Below, piece after piece: positions 8,559 to 18,084 of a stretch of 64,000 nucleotides of DNA. Made by a program: the position numbers and the translations under genes. This DNA comes from Bacteroidia bacterium (lineage in GTDB: Bacteria; Bacteroidota; Bacteroidia; J057): contig JAWKNO010000001.1 in NCBI GenBank assembly GCA_041391665.1, positions 1,364,001 through 1,428,000 on the forward strand, given 5' to 3'. Under the pieces are notes generated by a model that saw nothing but the letters and a program-made list of their open reading frames with translations, was not told the DNA's origin and ran no database searches. Positions within the stretch are counted from its first letter, which is position 1, and every line of letters starts with the position of its first letter.

Positions 8559-11174
8559 TTATTCATCTTTCAGGGTCTCCGCCGGATTTGTCAATGCAGC
8601 CTTTATTGACTGATACCCCACTGTGAGCCATGCCAGTACAATCGCCAGAACTGCTGCGGCAACCAGCGTAAATATTCCCACATTTACCCGATAGGCAAAA
8701 CCACTGAGCCAGTTGTTCATCAGATACCAGGAAGCCGGAAGTGCGATCATTGAGGCGAACAATACAAGTATGGAGAAGTCTTTTGACAACATCGATACAA
8801 TGTTTCCCACAGTCGCGCCCAGTACTTTGCGGATCCCGATTTCCTTTGCTCGCTGCAAGGTGGTAAAAGATGCCAGGCCAAATAATCCAAGGCATGCAAT
8901 CAATATCGCCAGTGAAGCAAAAATGCCGAAGGCTTTACCAATCTGCTGTTCTGACTGGTACAACTGCTGGTAGGAGTCGTCGAGAAAATGATATTCAAAC
9001 GGGCGGTGAGGAACCATTTCTTTCCAGGTTTTTTCGAGGTGAGCGATTGCCACGTCGGGGTTTTGAGGACTGATTCGCACCAGTGCTTCATAGTAATCGT
9101 AAGGGGAAAGGAAAATCACAAGCGGTGTGATTTCTTTATGGAGCGAGGCAATATGGAAGTCCGCCACCACTGCCTGAATAAAACCTGCTCTTCCGTTGAG
9201 GTTGACCAGTTGGCCAACAGCTTCTTCCGGTTTCCATCCAAGCGTCTGTATGGCTTTTTGGTTCATGATAAAGGGAAAATCTTCGCGAAGTGCGCTCGCC
9301 GGGGTGTAGTTGCTTCCGGCAATGATTTCCAGCCCAAGGGTTTGAACCACATCCACATCTGAGGCCATCGCCTGTACCAGGCGTGAGTCCGCTTCATTGG
9401 CGGGTTTAAACAGGGTGTAGGTTCCGTCTATTTTTACCGGATTTTCAGAAACAGCGGATACTTCCAGTATTTCCGGGATATTTTTCAGGCTGCCTTTAAG
9501 GGTTTCCCATTTTGCGCCAATTTCACGGTCCATGGGTAAAACCACAAGCTGGTCTTTGTCATAACCCAGGCGGGTATGCTGAATCAGGTACAGTTGCCGG
9601 TACACGACGAGGGTACATACAATCAGGAAAATAGAAATGGCAAACTGAAAAACCACGAGGGTTTTGCGCAAGAGGTTTCCTCCTGAAGAGGATCTGTATT
9701 TACCCCGGAGGATCTGCACCGGTTCAAACTTTGTAAAAACTACAGCCGGCCATATTCCTGAAGCCAGGCTGACAAAAATACCCGTAACTATAACCAGGGG
9801 GATCAGAAAGGGAGTGGTAGAAAAATCAAGGGAAAGCTCACGGTGAATCAGCGTGTTAAACAAAGGCAAACTCAGGCGTGCAAAGATCACAGCAACGCCA
9901 ATCGCCAGAAAAGTAATCAGGGCTGATTCGCCGATGAACTGTGAAAAAATCTGGCTTTTATATGCGCCTACAACTTTTCTCAGCCCCACTTCCCGTGCTC
10001 TGTCCACAGACCGGGCTGTGGCGAGGTTCATATAGTTGATGCACGCGATCAGCAAAATGAGCAGCGCAATACCCGAAAAAATATACACATAGCGAATGTC
10101 GCTGCCAGGTTCCAGCTCATTTTCTGCATCGGAGAAAAGGTGAATGTCGGCCAGTGGCGTAAGGCGGTACAGCAGGCTTTTATTTCCACCCAACTCATCG
10201 CCCAGTTCGCGCTCAATGAGTGCGGGTATTTTTTCCCGTAGAGCGGCGACCGCTTCCGGACTTTTGAGCAGGAGGTATGTCTGGTAATTGGCTGACCACC
10301 AGATTTCTTCTTTTGCGGCCTGGAGAGAGGAAAAGGAAGCGAGGAAATCTACATGGAAGTGGGAATTTGGCGGCATATCTTCCATTACGCCGGTAACTTT
10401 GTAGTCCCGGCTGTTGTTGATATTCAGCACCTTTCCCATAGGGTTTTCGTCGCCAAAATATTTTTTAGCGCTGGAAGCTGTGAGAATGATACTTGCCGGG
10501 TTGTTGAGTGCATGTTGGGGATCACCCGATGTAAGTGTAAAAGAAAAGATGTCAAAGAAAGTAGAATCTGCATAAAACAGCCCTGATTCCTGAAAAACAC
10601 GGTCGCCATATCGTAGCACATCTGTACTGAAGGTACCCGATGCCAGCAGCCGTACCCCATTTTCCACTTCCGGAAACTCCCGCTGGAAAACGGGCGAGAC
10701 AGCAGTAGGGGAAACCGCAATATGCCGGGTATTGTCTCCGTCCCTCATTTCCATACTGACCCGGTAGATCCGGTCGAGATTTTTGTGAAAGCGATCATAA
10801 CTCATCTCGTGCCTGACAAACAAAATCAGCAGCAGGCAGGCTGCGAGGCCGGTTCCAAGTCCAAATACATTGATCAGGGAGTAAGAAAGATGTTTTCGCA
10901 GGTTGCGAAAGGCGATAGTGAAATAATGTCTGATCATGGCAGGGTTGATAAAGGTGAGAGGAAATGCGAAAAGCTTAATTCTGAAAAGCGGTAACAAACT
11001 CAGCATGCTGAGGAAATACTTCCATCGGGCATACAGATTGTTTTTTTCCGTTGAATGAAGGTGAAACAATTCGGTCAGGTCGCCGAGAATATCTTCTGCG
11101 ATTTCAGCTTCCAGTCCCCATTGGAGAAATCGCTCCATCCATGTGGGGGGGTGAACGGGTGGTTTGCCTGGCAT
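8559..11174 (-). CDS. FtsX/MacB-type ABC transporter permease with prefix domain
   Basis: This 871-residue membrane protein carries an N-terminal helical permease-prefix domain (about residues 10-70), a first transmembrane helix near 97-120, a MacB-type periplasmic domain, a first FtsX block of three helices (about 360-480), a second periplasmic domain, and a second FtsX block ending with the conserved GIRKVLGATV region. Such proteins act in peptide or lipid export or in stress sensing together with an ATPase. No ATPase gene is adjacent. The PadR regulator gene ends 9 bp upstream, the standard pairing for prefix-domain permeases in Bacteroidota, so PadR probably controls this gene. Confidence 0.9.
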   Translation of the reverse strand: MPGKPPVHPPTWMERFLQWGLEAEIAEDILGDLTELFHLHSTEKNNLYARWKYFLSMLSLLPLFRIKLFAFPLTFINPAMIRHYFTIAFRNLRKHLSYSLINVFGLGTGLAACLLLILFVRHEMSYDRFHKNLDRIYRVSMEMRDGDNTRHIAVSPTAVSPVFQREFPEVENGVRLLASGTFSTDVLRYGDRVFQESGLFYADSTFFDIFSFTLTSGDPQHALNNPASIILTASSAKKYFGDENPMGKVLNINNSRDYKVTGVMEDMPPNSHFHVDFLASFSSLQAAKEEIWWSANYQTYLLLKSPEAVAALREKIPALIERELGDELGGNKSLLYRLTPLADIHLFSDAENELEPGSDIRYVYIFSGIALLILLIACINYMNLATARSVDRAREVGLRKVVGAYKSQIFSQFIGESALITFLAIGVAVIFARLSLPLFNTLIHRELSLDFSTTPFLIPLVIVTGIFVSLASGIWPAVVFTKFEPVQILRGKYRSSSGGNLLRKTLVVFQFAISIFLIVCTLVVYRQLYLIQHTRLGYDKDQLVVLPMDREIGAKWETLKGSLKNIPEILEVSAVSENPVKIDGTYTLFKPANEADSRLVQAMASDVDVVQTLGLEIIAGSNYTPASALREDFPFIMNQKAIQTLGWKPEEAVGQLVNLNGRAGFIQAVVADFHIASLHKEITPLVIFLSPYDYYEALVRISPQNPDVAIAHLEKTWKEMVPHRPFEYHFLDDSYQQLYQSEQQIGKAFGIFASLAILIACLGLFGLASFTTLQRAKEIGIRKVLGATVGNIVSMLSKDFSILVLFASMIALPASWYLMNNWLSGFAYRVNVGIFTLVAAAVLAIVLAWLTVGYQSIKAALTNPAETLKDE

Positions 11175-11183
11175 GGTAGGGGA

Positions 11184-11516
11184 TTAAGAAAAATCAAAAG
11201 CGACAGGGGGTACAGAATCCCATAGTTGACTGCGCAGATCTTTGGCTTCGGTCAGGGCCCGGTAGCCATAGACCGTAACACGGAAAAAGCGTTTGCGTTT
11301 TCCCCCGCGTTCGGCGGTGGCTTCACCCAGCCTGGAGCTGAGATATCCTTTGTCTTCCAGACGTTTTAAGGCTGTGTGCAGGGCACCTACGCTGATCGAT
11401 CTGCCCATACGGTTTTCTATCTCTTGCTTTACGCTTACGCCATACGCCTCATCAAATAAAGCTGCGACTGTCAGTAGTACGATTTCTTCCAGTTCTCCGA
11501 GATAAGTCCCTTTCAT
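11184..11516 (-). CDS. PadR family transcriptional regulator
   Basis: This 110-residue winged-helix regulator has the PadR core: helix-turn-helix around VSVKQEIENRMGRSISVGAL and wing around RLEDKGYLSSRLGE followed by RGGKRKRFFRVT. PadR proteins are usually repressors released by small molecules or membrane stress. Here it precedes the FtsX-type permease by 9 bp and is likely its co-transcribed regulator. A perfect 10-bp inverted repeat lies only 6 bp upstream of its ATG and is the obvious candidate operator for autoregulation. Confidence 0.92.
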   Translation of the reverse strand: MKGTYLGELEEIVLLTVAALFDEAYGVSVKQEIENRMGRSISVGALHTALKRLEDKGYLSSRLGEATAERGGKRKRFFRVTVYGYRALTEAKDLRSQLWDSVPPVAFDFS

Positions 11517-11522
11517 ACTTAA

Positions 11523-11556
11523 AATTATATTATTCCTAAATGTAGGTAATATAATT
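11523..11556. promoter_or_regulatory. Inverted repeat upstream of padR, candidate operator
   Basis: AATTATATTA (11523-11532) and TAATATAATT (11547-11556) are perfect inverted copies separated by 14 bp. They lie immediately upstream of the PadR start, inside the region expected to hold its promoter. The arms differ from the classical ATGT-ACAT PadR site, so the assignment rests on position and symmetry. Confidence 0.5.
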
Positions 11557-11581
11557 AAAAATGCAAATGGTTAGCTGAAAA

Positions 11582-11608
11582 ACAAAAAAAAAGCCCCGAA
11601 GGGCCTTA
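11582..11608 (-). terminator. Intrinsic terminator with TTCG tetraloop
   Basis: Read on the minus strand, AAGGCCC and GGGCTTT pair around a TTCG loop (one G-T pair) and are followed by an uninterrupted run of T. It lies about 45 bp past the stop of the 381-residue secreted protein gene, whose transcript it should end, and before padR on the same strand, separating the two units. Confidence 0.8.
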
Positions 11609-11649
11609 GAAACAGATTCACCTAAAAATTTTTAGCCAGCCAAAAAAAG

Positions 11650-12795
11650 TTATGTTCTTGTTTGTTTGTATTTATCCACTTTAGCTTTTTCCTCCCGGGT
11701 AAGTTGTGGGTATATCCGGTCAAAATAAGGCTCATCGATAAAATATTTAATCACATAATCATCGCCGATATTGATGTTGTTGGACCGCATGATTCCGAGC
11801 ATCATAGGTATCCAGCTGTATTCATGGTACAGTGGTTGAATAGGGGTTACCGCTTTTTGTGAAGTTTGAGGAGCTGAATAATAAGCCTGACGCATATTGC
11901 CGGCTACATATTTTCCCTGCTGTTCAATTTTGGAATCATACGTAACCATTTGGGTGATGACGTTACTCTGCTCAGGATCAGACGTGATAGATTCCAGCCT
12001 TTTTGCCTCTGCCCTTGAGATATACTGGACAGACTGAACAAATAGTTTTTGGGCAAAGAGTTTGAAAGCCGCGACGTTAAACAGGTATTCTTCGCCAGTG
12101 GCATAAAATACCGGACGATCTACATTTTCGACAAATACGGTTCCATCATTTTCGATATAGTAGCCTCGGATCACATTTTCACTCAATACAATCTTCAGGG
12201 GGGTGATGTGTTTTTTTACGAGGTCTTTATCATCTGGACCGCGATAGCTGAATGTGCGCTCAGGCAGCCAGTCAGTATGAAACATGACCATCTTTTTTTC
12301 TGCATTGTATCTGCCAAACTTGATAAAAATGTGCCGTAGAAATACCTTTTCGAAGGGTTCAATATTTTTCTTCGCGAGGTAGGTGTCCACAAACTCAATT
12401 TTTTCCTGGTCGGCGTTATGGTTGCCAAGCAGAATGATTTTTTCAAAAATCTCAGTCAGTCGCCGGTTCATTTCAATAGAATCGGAAACGTGAGAAGAAT
12501 GTCGGTTTAGGGAAAAAACCTGATTGTTGCCAGTGCGGAGCAGACAGTTTTTTTCATAAAAATTTAAAAAACCGAGTCCGCCGAAGTTAAGTGTCAGGGT
12601 TTGTACAGAAGCAGCATAGCGTCCTTTCAATTCGGCATAAGCAGCCAGTTTAAATCGATTGTCGATGGTGAGAGGATAAGAACTGACATTGTCATTAATT
12701 ACTTCTTCGAGGGAGATTGTGTTGGAATTACTTTGAGCAAAGATCGGAGCAAGCAGCAGACAAATGGCCAAAAAGCCTAACGTGGTTTTCAACAT
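11650..12795 (-). CDS. Secreted hypothetical protein
   Basis: The product is 381 residues with a signal peptide (hydrophobic LGFLAICLLLAPIFA, cleavage after FAQ). I do not recognise a domain. The mature protein is mixed alpha/beta, with many aromatic and charged residues and no obvious metal-binding, repeat or sorting motif; the C-terminus does not look like a T9SS domain. It appears monocistronic: about 320 bp of AT-rich DNA lies upstream and a strong terminator downstream. Confidence 0.75.
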   Translation of the reverse strand: MLKTTLGFLAICLLLAPIFAQSNSNTISLEEVINDNVSSYPLTIDNRFKLAAYAELKGRYAASVQTLTLNFGGLGFLNFYEKNCLLRTGNNQVFSLNRHSSHVSDSIEMNRRLTEIFEKIILLGNHNADQEKIEFVDTYLAKKNIEPFEKVFLRHIFIKFGRYNAEKKMVMFHTDWLPERTFSYRGPDDKDLVKKHITPLKIVLSENVIRGYYIENDGTVFVENVDRPVFYATGEEYLFNVAAFKLFAQKLFVQSVQYISRAEAKRLESITSDPEQSNVITQMVTYDSKIEQQGKYVAGNMRQAYYSAPQTSQKAVTPIQPLYHEYSWIPMMLGIMRSNNINIGDDYVIKYFIDEPYFDRIYPQLTREEKAKVDKYKQTRT

Positions 12796-13115
12796 TGACA
12801 GGACTGATTGTATAATGAAATTGAGCGTTGAAATATGTACATATGACGGTAACGAGACACAATTACGACTTACTCATGCGTATTTTCAATGCGAAAAATA
12901 AAAAAATATAACATCTTGTTTGAAAGGTTAATTCTTCGCAATTAATCAATATCTAACATATTCGGGAGCCGAAATATTAAGACTTTCGCATAAAATACAA
13001 CTGCCAATCATGGCATAAATGAGTTTTATATTCATTTAAACCACTTAAAATACGATCCGCCTGAATAACTTACTTCTGAGTATAAAATCTTCGGCTGACT
13101 ATTTAGGAAAATGCA
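12796..13115. other. AT-rich intergenic region
   Basis: About 320 bp between two minus-strand genes with no supportable reading frame. It must contain the promoter of the 381-residue secreted protein and the 3' end of the purF-glycosyltransferase-DUF445 transcript. I see no convincing terminator hairpin or repeat in it. Confidence 0.5.
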
Positions 13116-14369
13116 TCATATCAGTGTTTCTCCGAAGATAACCAACAGTTGCGCTATGCCGGCCAAAAGGCCCAGTACAGCACCGACAAGGATAAGTTTC
13201 CACTCATCTTCCTGAAAGATCGGCCTCAGAAAGCCCGCAAACTCAACCGGGCCCAGGGCCTGCATTTTGGTGCGGAGGGTGTTTTCAATATCGAGTGCTT
13301 CTTCCGCATATCCGAAAATATGTTTAATAGAGTGGGGGAGTTCTTCTACAAAGCGCTGGGAAACAGTGTTTTTGATTTGAATATATTTGCGGGTGCCCTG
13401 TGTGAGCTGGATCAGCGGTTTGGATATACCGGCGATTGCGTCCACGGCTTTTTTTACATGAATATGAATCATGGTTACCAGCCGGTCTGATGCCGGGCCG
13501 GTTACGAGGCGTTCAAATATATTTTTGGAGGTGAGGATGCGTTCGGTGATGATTCTCGCATATTCTTCTGAGACTTCCATCTGGCGTTTGATAAACATGC
13601 CCTGAATTGTCCAGAAACCCACTACCCTTGGGCGGAGCGGTTCGAATATCATCTTCAGCGCGAGATAATTGGTAGCCCAGCCTACGATAAGTCCGGCCAC
13701 CGGGAGCGTCCACCCGGCCGAAAATCCTGCACGGGTAAGCCAGAGGTAAATACCCATTTGTAAAAGGCCAAACAAAAAGCCAAAATAAAAGCCTGATTTT
13801 TCGATAAACTTAAACTCTTCTCTTCCTACATTCAGGAAGATCTGGTTGAGTAAATCGCGGTCATTTTCTAGTTCTTCCACGACCATTCCCCTCAGGTCAA
13901 AAAGGTCTGAGATATTGTTTTTTATATCCTGCATCAGGTTTTCAACTACCTGAGGAAGGTCTTCGGAGGCTTTTTGAAAGATACGGTTTTTGAGCAGTGG
14001 GGGCGCCGATTCCCAAAGTACGGGTGCCTGTTCTTCCAGTGTTTCGTTGATAATCTGTTCTGCCAGGCGTGTTAATGCAGGCTCCATTTCTTCGGCTACA
14101 CGCTCCGGTTCTATCTGTTCAAACCGATCCTCAATCGTAATGAGTTTTTTGGTAAGCAAATCGACTGCCTTACCTGCCATGGCACCGGCTTTTGAGGGTA
14201 TAATGCCCTGCCAGCCAATCTTCCAGAAACCGATAAAATTGAGTGGGTAAAAGGTCATCTTGAGGGCAATCACATTGGTGCCCCAGCCGACAATCGCGCT
14301 GATAAAAGGGATGCTGGCATATTGCCAGAACACCGGGTTTGAAAGGGTATTTGTCAGAGCTGCCCACAT
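13116..14369 (-). CDS. DUF445 family membrane protein (YheB-like)
   Basis: This 417-residue protein has the two DUF445 signatures: GWGTNVIALKMTFYP with GWQGIIPSKAGAMAG in the N-terminal part, and a second copy GWATNYLALKMIFEP in the middle. Transmembrane segments lie at the N-terminus, around residues 190-235 and at the extreme C-terminus (VGAVLGLLAGIAQLLVIF). Long amphipathic helices connect them. The biochemical function of the family is not established. The gene is last in a likely operon after purF and a glycosyltransferase, with 38 bp to the latter. Confidence 0.88.
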   Translation of the reverse strand: MWAALTNTLSNPVFWQYASIPFISAIVGWGTNVIALKMTFYPLNFIGFWKIGWQGIIPSKAGAMAGKAVDLLTKKLITIEDRFEQIEPERVAEEMEPALTRLAEQIINETLEEQAPVLWESAPPLLKNRIFQKASEDLPQVVENLMQDIKNNISDLFDLRGMVVEELENDRDLLNQIFLNVGREEFKFIEKSGFYFGFLFGLLQMGIYLWLTRAGFSAGWTLPVAGLIVGWATNYLALKMIFEPLRPRVVGFWTIQGMFIKRQMEVSEEYARIITERILTSKNIFERLVTGPASDRLVTMIHIHVKKAVDAIAGISKPLIQLTQGTRKYIQIKNTVSQRFVEELPHSIKHIFGYAEEALDIENTLRTKMQALGPVEFAGFLRPIFQEDEWKLILVGAVLGLLAGIAQLLVIFGETLI

Positions 14370-14407
14370 GGACGCAATTTATATATTTTCGGGGAATGTT
14401 GTTCCAA

Positions 14408-15457
14408 TTACCGGAGGGCAAGTTCGAGCATCCGGTCAATATGATCGGAAACTGAAAGTTTGTGCAGGCCGGCAAAGTCAGGTGCAGGGGAAAAAGTACG
14501 ATTTGGCAGGTTTCTAATGGTTTTTTCCCATTCGACCGCTTCAAATCCGTGAATGACGATACCTTCGTTTTCAGATATGATTTCTGCGGCCCCGACTTTA
14601 TGGGAGATCAAAACCGGCGTTCCGCAAGCTACGGATTCGGAAACAATCTGGCCAAAAGGCTCATACTTCGCGGGATGAATAGTGAAATCTGCCGCGGTAA
14701 ATAATTCCTCCGTATGCTGCACATAACCGATGAAGGAAACATTGGCAGGTAAGGTACCGGAATGTGATCCCTTGCCGGCAATTTTAAGTTCAAACGGGCC
14801 GTCTTTCAGTCTGTCAAATACTTCAAGCAGAAGGGGCAGCCCTTTTCTTTTATGACTGGTAGAGACAAATACGAATGATAACTTTTGGGGGTCCATACCA
14901 AACTGATTGCGAAGGCGTGTGCGTTCCGGGCGAAGCTGGTAATTGAAAGTATTTATATCGAGCGGCGGAAACAGTACCCGGATTTTTTCCTTCGGAATGT
15001 GGTAAAGCGACAGGAGTTCTTCCTCAATCATGGCAGAAGCGGCTAAGATCAGGCGGGAATTTTGAAAAGCCCTTCGGTCCATACCGATTTCCATTTTGTC
15101 GGAAAACCCTTTGCCCTTTCGGTTCATGGCATGCAGAAAACCCAGGTGATTGGAAGGGGCCAGTACTACCTCCTGGCTGGAAGTGCGTTCCAGTGAAAGA
15201 CTAAAATCAAACTTATGTACATCCATATAGCGCCTGACACGCTGCTCAAAAGCATAGCGTCTGAACTTCTTTGGCAGAAATCCAAAGCCCAGCTCAACAA
15301 CAGTTACTTGTTCTGGAACAGGTATTGTGGCATCAGCTTTTCCGCAGACAACCGTTACCCGATGGCCTTTGGCATGGAAGGCATGGATATAATTGATCAG
15401 CCGGGTCTCAAGGCCCCCGTTTCGGGTGAGGCGGTGATGGATCAGGGCAATATTCAA
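14408..15457 (-). CDS. Glycosyltransferase family 4
   Basis: This 349-residue GT-B fold enzyme transfers a sugar from an activated donor, probably in lipopolysaccharide or glycan assembly. The N-terminal acceptor half has the early RNGGLE glycine loop. The donor half has KRKGLPLLLEVF, then the GT4 signature HPAKYEPFGQIVSESVACG with the E-x7-E motif. It most resembles WaaG-type transferases, but the substrate cannot be told. No ATG is available near the conserved N-terminus; the TTG at 15457 gives the expected MNIALIHH start. It follows purF by 9 bp. Confidence 0.9.
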   Translation of the reverse strand: MNIALIHHRLTRNGGLETRLINYIHAFHAKGHRVTVVCGKADATIPVPEQVTVVELGFGFLPKKFRRYAFEQRVRRYMDVHKFDFSLSLERTSSQEVVLAPSNHLGFLHAMNRKGKGFSDKMEIGMDRRAFQNSRLILAASAMIEEELLSLYHIPKEKIRVLFPPLDINTFNYQLRPERTRLRNQFGMDPQKLSFVFVSTSHKRKGLPLLLEVFDRLKDGPFELKIAGKGSHSGTLPANVSFIGYVQHTEELFTAADFTIHPAKYEPFGQIVSESVACGTPVLISHKVGAAEIISENEGIVIHGFEAVEWEKTIRNLPNRTFSPAPDFAGLHKLSVSDHIDRMLELALR

Positions 15458-15466
15458 TCGGCGAAA

Positions 15467-17383
15467 TTAAGCGATATCAACCTGATAAGCACGTTCATTT
15501 TTTCCTTCGTAATAGTTGATGAAGGACTGATTGACAATTTTGTTTCCACCGGGAGTCGGGTAGTTGCCGGAGAAATACCAGTCGCCGGTAAACTTAGGCA
15601 TTGCTTTGGCGAGATTTTCCAGTGGTTGGTAGATAATCTCCATCTCAAAGGCAAAATCCGGCGGTCTCACCATTTCGGTGATTTTTGCAGAAACTTCATC
15701 TTCGGTGAAAGGCGCGTAAATTTCCTTTACCACATTTTTCTCAGACATGGTGCCTTCTGCCTTCATCTGGATGATTTTTTTGTAAACCTCATCGATGACA
15801 GACTGTTTGCCGGTATCTTTCAGCAATTGAATGGTAGCGGAGAATGCGACCAGCTTTTCGATCTGAGACATATCAATCCCATAGCAGTCCGGGTAACGGA
15901 TTTGCGGGGCGGAGGAGACGATGACAATTTTTTTAGGTTTAAGCCTTGCCAGCATATGGAGGATACTTCTTTTCAGGGTAGTACCTCTTACGATAGAGTC
16001 GTCGATAAGGACCAGGTTATTTTTTCCCGGATCGCTTATACCTCCGGTAATATCATAGACATGAGACACCATATCGTCGCGGGAGGAGTCTGCTGCAATA
16101 AAGGTGCGGAGTTTGTCATCTTTGTGTATCACTTTTTCGACCCGGGGCCGCATATTGAGGATACGGCTAATGTCTTCAGGTTTGGCTTTGGCGCCCAGTT
16201 CCTGAATCCATTCTATTTTTTGGTCGGTAAGGTGTTGTTCAAGTTGTTTGACCATTCCTTCGAATGCACTTTCAGCAGTATTGGGAATATAGCCAAATAT
16301 GGTATTGTCAAGGTCTTGCTGAATGCTGTCGAGCACTTTTGGCACAACATATTCCCCGAGTTTTTTTCTTTCCTGGTAGATCTCAGGATCATTGCCGCGG
16401 GAGAAGTAGATTCTTTCGAAAGAACAACTGCGTCGTTCACCCTGTTCAGTAAATGGTTTTACTTTAACTTTTCCATCTGCCTTAACGGTCAGGGAGTATC
16501 CGCGGGGAAGTTCTGTAATATCTGCGGGGGGAAGATTGAAAATCGTACTGATAGCAGCACGCTCAGAGGCGGCAACCACCACCTCATCATTTTCAAAATA
16601 GAAACAAGGCCTGATGCCGTTGGGGTCTCTAACGACAAAGGCATCACCGTTGCCGATGATGCCTCCGATTACGTAACCGCCGTCCCATGCTGAAGCTGCG
16701 TTTTTAAGGACTTTATTGAGGTTAAGTTCTTCGCTGATCAGGTTGGTAATTTCGTTGCGGGTATAACCTTCCTTTTTAAACTTTCGGTAGAGGTGGTCAT
16801 TGGCGATGTCCAGAAAATGCCCAATACGCTCGAGCATGGTTTCTGTATCGGTCATATACTTGGGATGTTGCCCCAGTTCCACAAGTTTCTGGAAAAGGTA
16901 GTCAACATTGGTGAGGTTAAAATTTCCGGCAATGGCCAGGCTCCGGTTGATATATTCGTTGGTACGAATGACGGGGTGGCAGGCATCAATCGAATAACTG
17001 CCATGGGTGCCGTAGCGGAGGTGTCCCAGCATTACTTCCCCGGCGTACTCAAAGTTTTGCTTTAGGAAAGTCGCATTATCCCAGGAGTCGGGATAGTGTT
17101 TTTTGATTTCCGCCAACCGGTCTTCAATTTTTTTGAAGAGTTTGGTCCACGGGGAAGATTGATTTTCCCGGATTCGGGCCATATATGGGCGACCGGGTTT
17201 GGTATTCAGCTTGATACTGGCGAGTCCGGCACCATCCTGGCCCCGGTTACGCTGTTTTTCCATGAGATAATACATCTGGTTTAGTCCCCATAGGGCCGTA
17301 CCGTATTTCTCTTCGTAGTAATCCAAAGGTTGGAGTAATCGTATCAGGCCGATACCGCATTCATGTTTGATCTGGTCGCTCAC
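15467..17383 (-). CDS. purF: Amidophosphoribosyltransferase, Bacteroidota long form
   Basis: This 638-residue enzyme makes 5-phosphoribosylamine from PRPP and glutamine, the first step of purine synthesis. The N-terminal glutaminase domain opens with HECGIG, so the catalytic cysteine is residue 9 and an eight-residue propeptide must be removed. RGQDGAG and GHLRYGTHG follow. The phosphoribosyltransferase half carries the PRPP loop VLIDDSIVRGTT (about residue 430). It is longer than E. coli PurF (about 505 residues), with insertions typical of the Bacteroidota form. It is divergent from hpt, with 109 bp between starts. Confidence 0.93.
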   Translation of the reverse strand: MSDQIKHECGIGLIRLLQPLDYYEEKYGTALWGLNQMYYLMEKQRNRGQDGAGLASIKLNTKPGRPYMARIRENQSSPWTKLFKKIEDRLAEIKKHYPDSWDNATFLKQNFEYAGEVMLGHLRYGTHGSYSIDACHPVIRTNEYINRSLAIAGNFNLTNVDYLFQKLVELGQHPKYMTDTETMLERIGHFLDIANDHLYRKFKKEGYTRNEITNLISEELNLNKVLKNAASAWDGGYVIGGIIGNGDAFVVRDPNGIRPCFYFENDEVVVAASERAAISTIFNLPPADITELPRGYSLTVKADGKVKVKPFTEQGERRSCSFERIYFSRGNDPEIYQERKKLGEYVVPKVLDSIQQDLDNTIFGYIPNTAESAFEGMVKQLEQHLTDQKIEWIQELGAKAKPEDISRILNMRPRVEKVIHKDDKLRTFIAADSSRDDMVSHVYDITGGISDPGKNNLVLIDDSIVRGTTLKRSILHMLARLKPKKIVIVSSAPQIRYPDCYGIDMSQIEKLVAFSATIQLLKDTGKQSVIDEVYKKIIQMKAEGTMSEKNVVKEIYAPFTEDEVSAKITEMVRPPDFAFEMEIIYQPLENLAKAMPKFTGDWYFSGNYPTPGGNKIVNQSFINYYEGKNERAYQVDIA

Positions 17384-17492
17384 GAGTAGATCATTTAAGG
17401 TGAAACTGCTGCAAATTTACGGAATGAATCCTGATATTTTAACGAAAAAAGTATTTGATCTGGTCTACTGGTAAAAAATTTTAAATTTGTAC

Positions 17493-18038
17493 ATGGAAGA
17501 AGTAACAATAAAAGATAAAATTTTCACTCCTTATATCGGTGAAAATGACCTCCAGTCTCGTATAAGGGCGCTTGCCCGTGAGTTAAACGAAATCTATTCG
17601 TCTAAAACTCCTTTGCTGGTTCCTGTATTAAATGGTGCATTTTTATTTACTGCTGACCTGATTCGTGAAATGAACACGGGGCCGGAAGTGCATTTTATCA
17701 GAGTTTCTTCTTATGGAAATGAGATGACCAGCTCCGGAAATATGAAGGTTCCCATCGGATTGGAAACAGAAATCAGAGACCGGCACGTACTGATTATTGA
17801 AGATATCGTTGACTCTGGTTTTACCTGTGATTATCTGATGGATTATTTTATTTCCTTCCACCCGGCTTCGGTAAAAATTGCCACACTTTTGTACAAACCT
17901 CTCAGTCACAAAGGGAAATATAAACCTGATTTTGTAGGGTTTGAAATCCCTCCGGAATTTGTCGTGGGGTATGGTCTCGACTACGCGCAACTTGGGCGCG
18001 AACTGAAAGGGATTTACCGACTAAAACCTCAGGAATAA
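17493..18038 (+). CDS. hpt: Hypoxanthine phosphoribosyltransferase
   Basis: This 181-residue purine salvage enzyme joins hypoxanthine or guanine to PRPP. Visible blocks are LVPVLNGAFLFTADLIR, the flexible loop region IRVSSYGNEM, the PRPP signature LIIEDIVDSGFT, and the C-terminal FVVGYGLDYAQLGREL. The ATG at 17493 is preferred to the TTG two codons upstream. Divergent placement next to purF joins de novo synthesis and salvage around one intergenic region, so shared purine control is plausible but not shown. Confidence 0.94.
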   Translation: MEEVTIKDKIFTPYIGENDLQSRIRALARELNEIYSSKTPLLVPVLNGAFLFTADLIREMNTGPEVHFIRVSSYGNEMTSSGNMKVPIGLETEIRDRHVLIIEDIVDSGFTCDYLMDYFISFHPASVKIATLLYKPLSHKGKYKPDFVGFEIPPEFVVGYGLDYAQLGRELKGIYRLKPQE

Positions 18039-18084
18039 GGAGTTTTTTCCTATATTACCCCTGATCATTAAATTTTCTGCTCTT

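Noticed and set aside
15215..16693. A 492-codon open frame on the plus strand
   Set aside because: It lies opposite the start of the glycosyltransferase and most of purF, whose motifs are clear; its composition (many Phe, Asp, His) is that of an antisense shadow.
17454..17489. TTTG and TAAATTTG before hpt as a promoter
   Set aside because: Spacing of 24 bp is outside the usual range and the -7 box is only 3 bp from the ATG; not strong enough to list as a feature.
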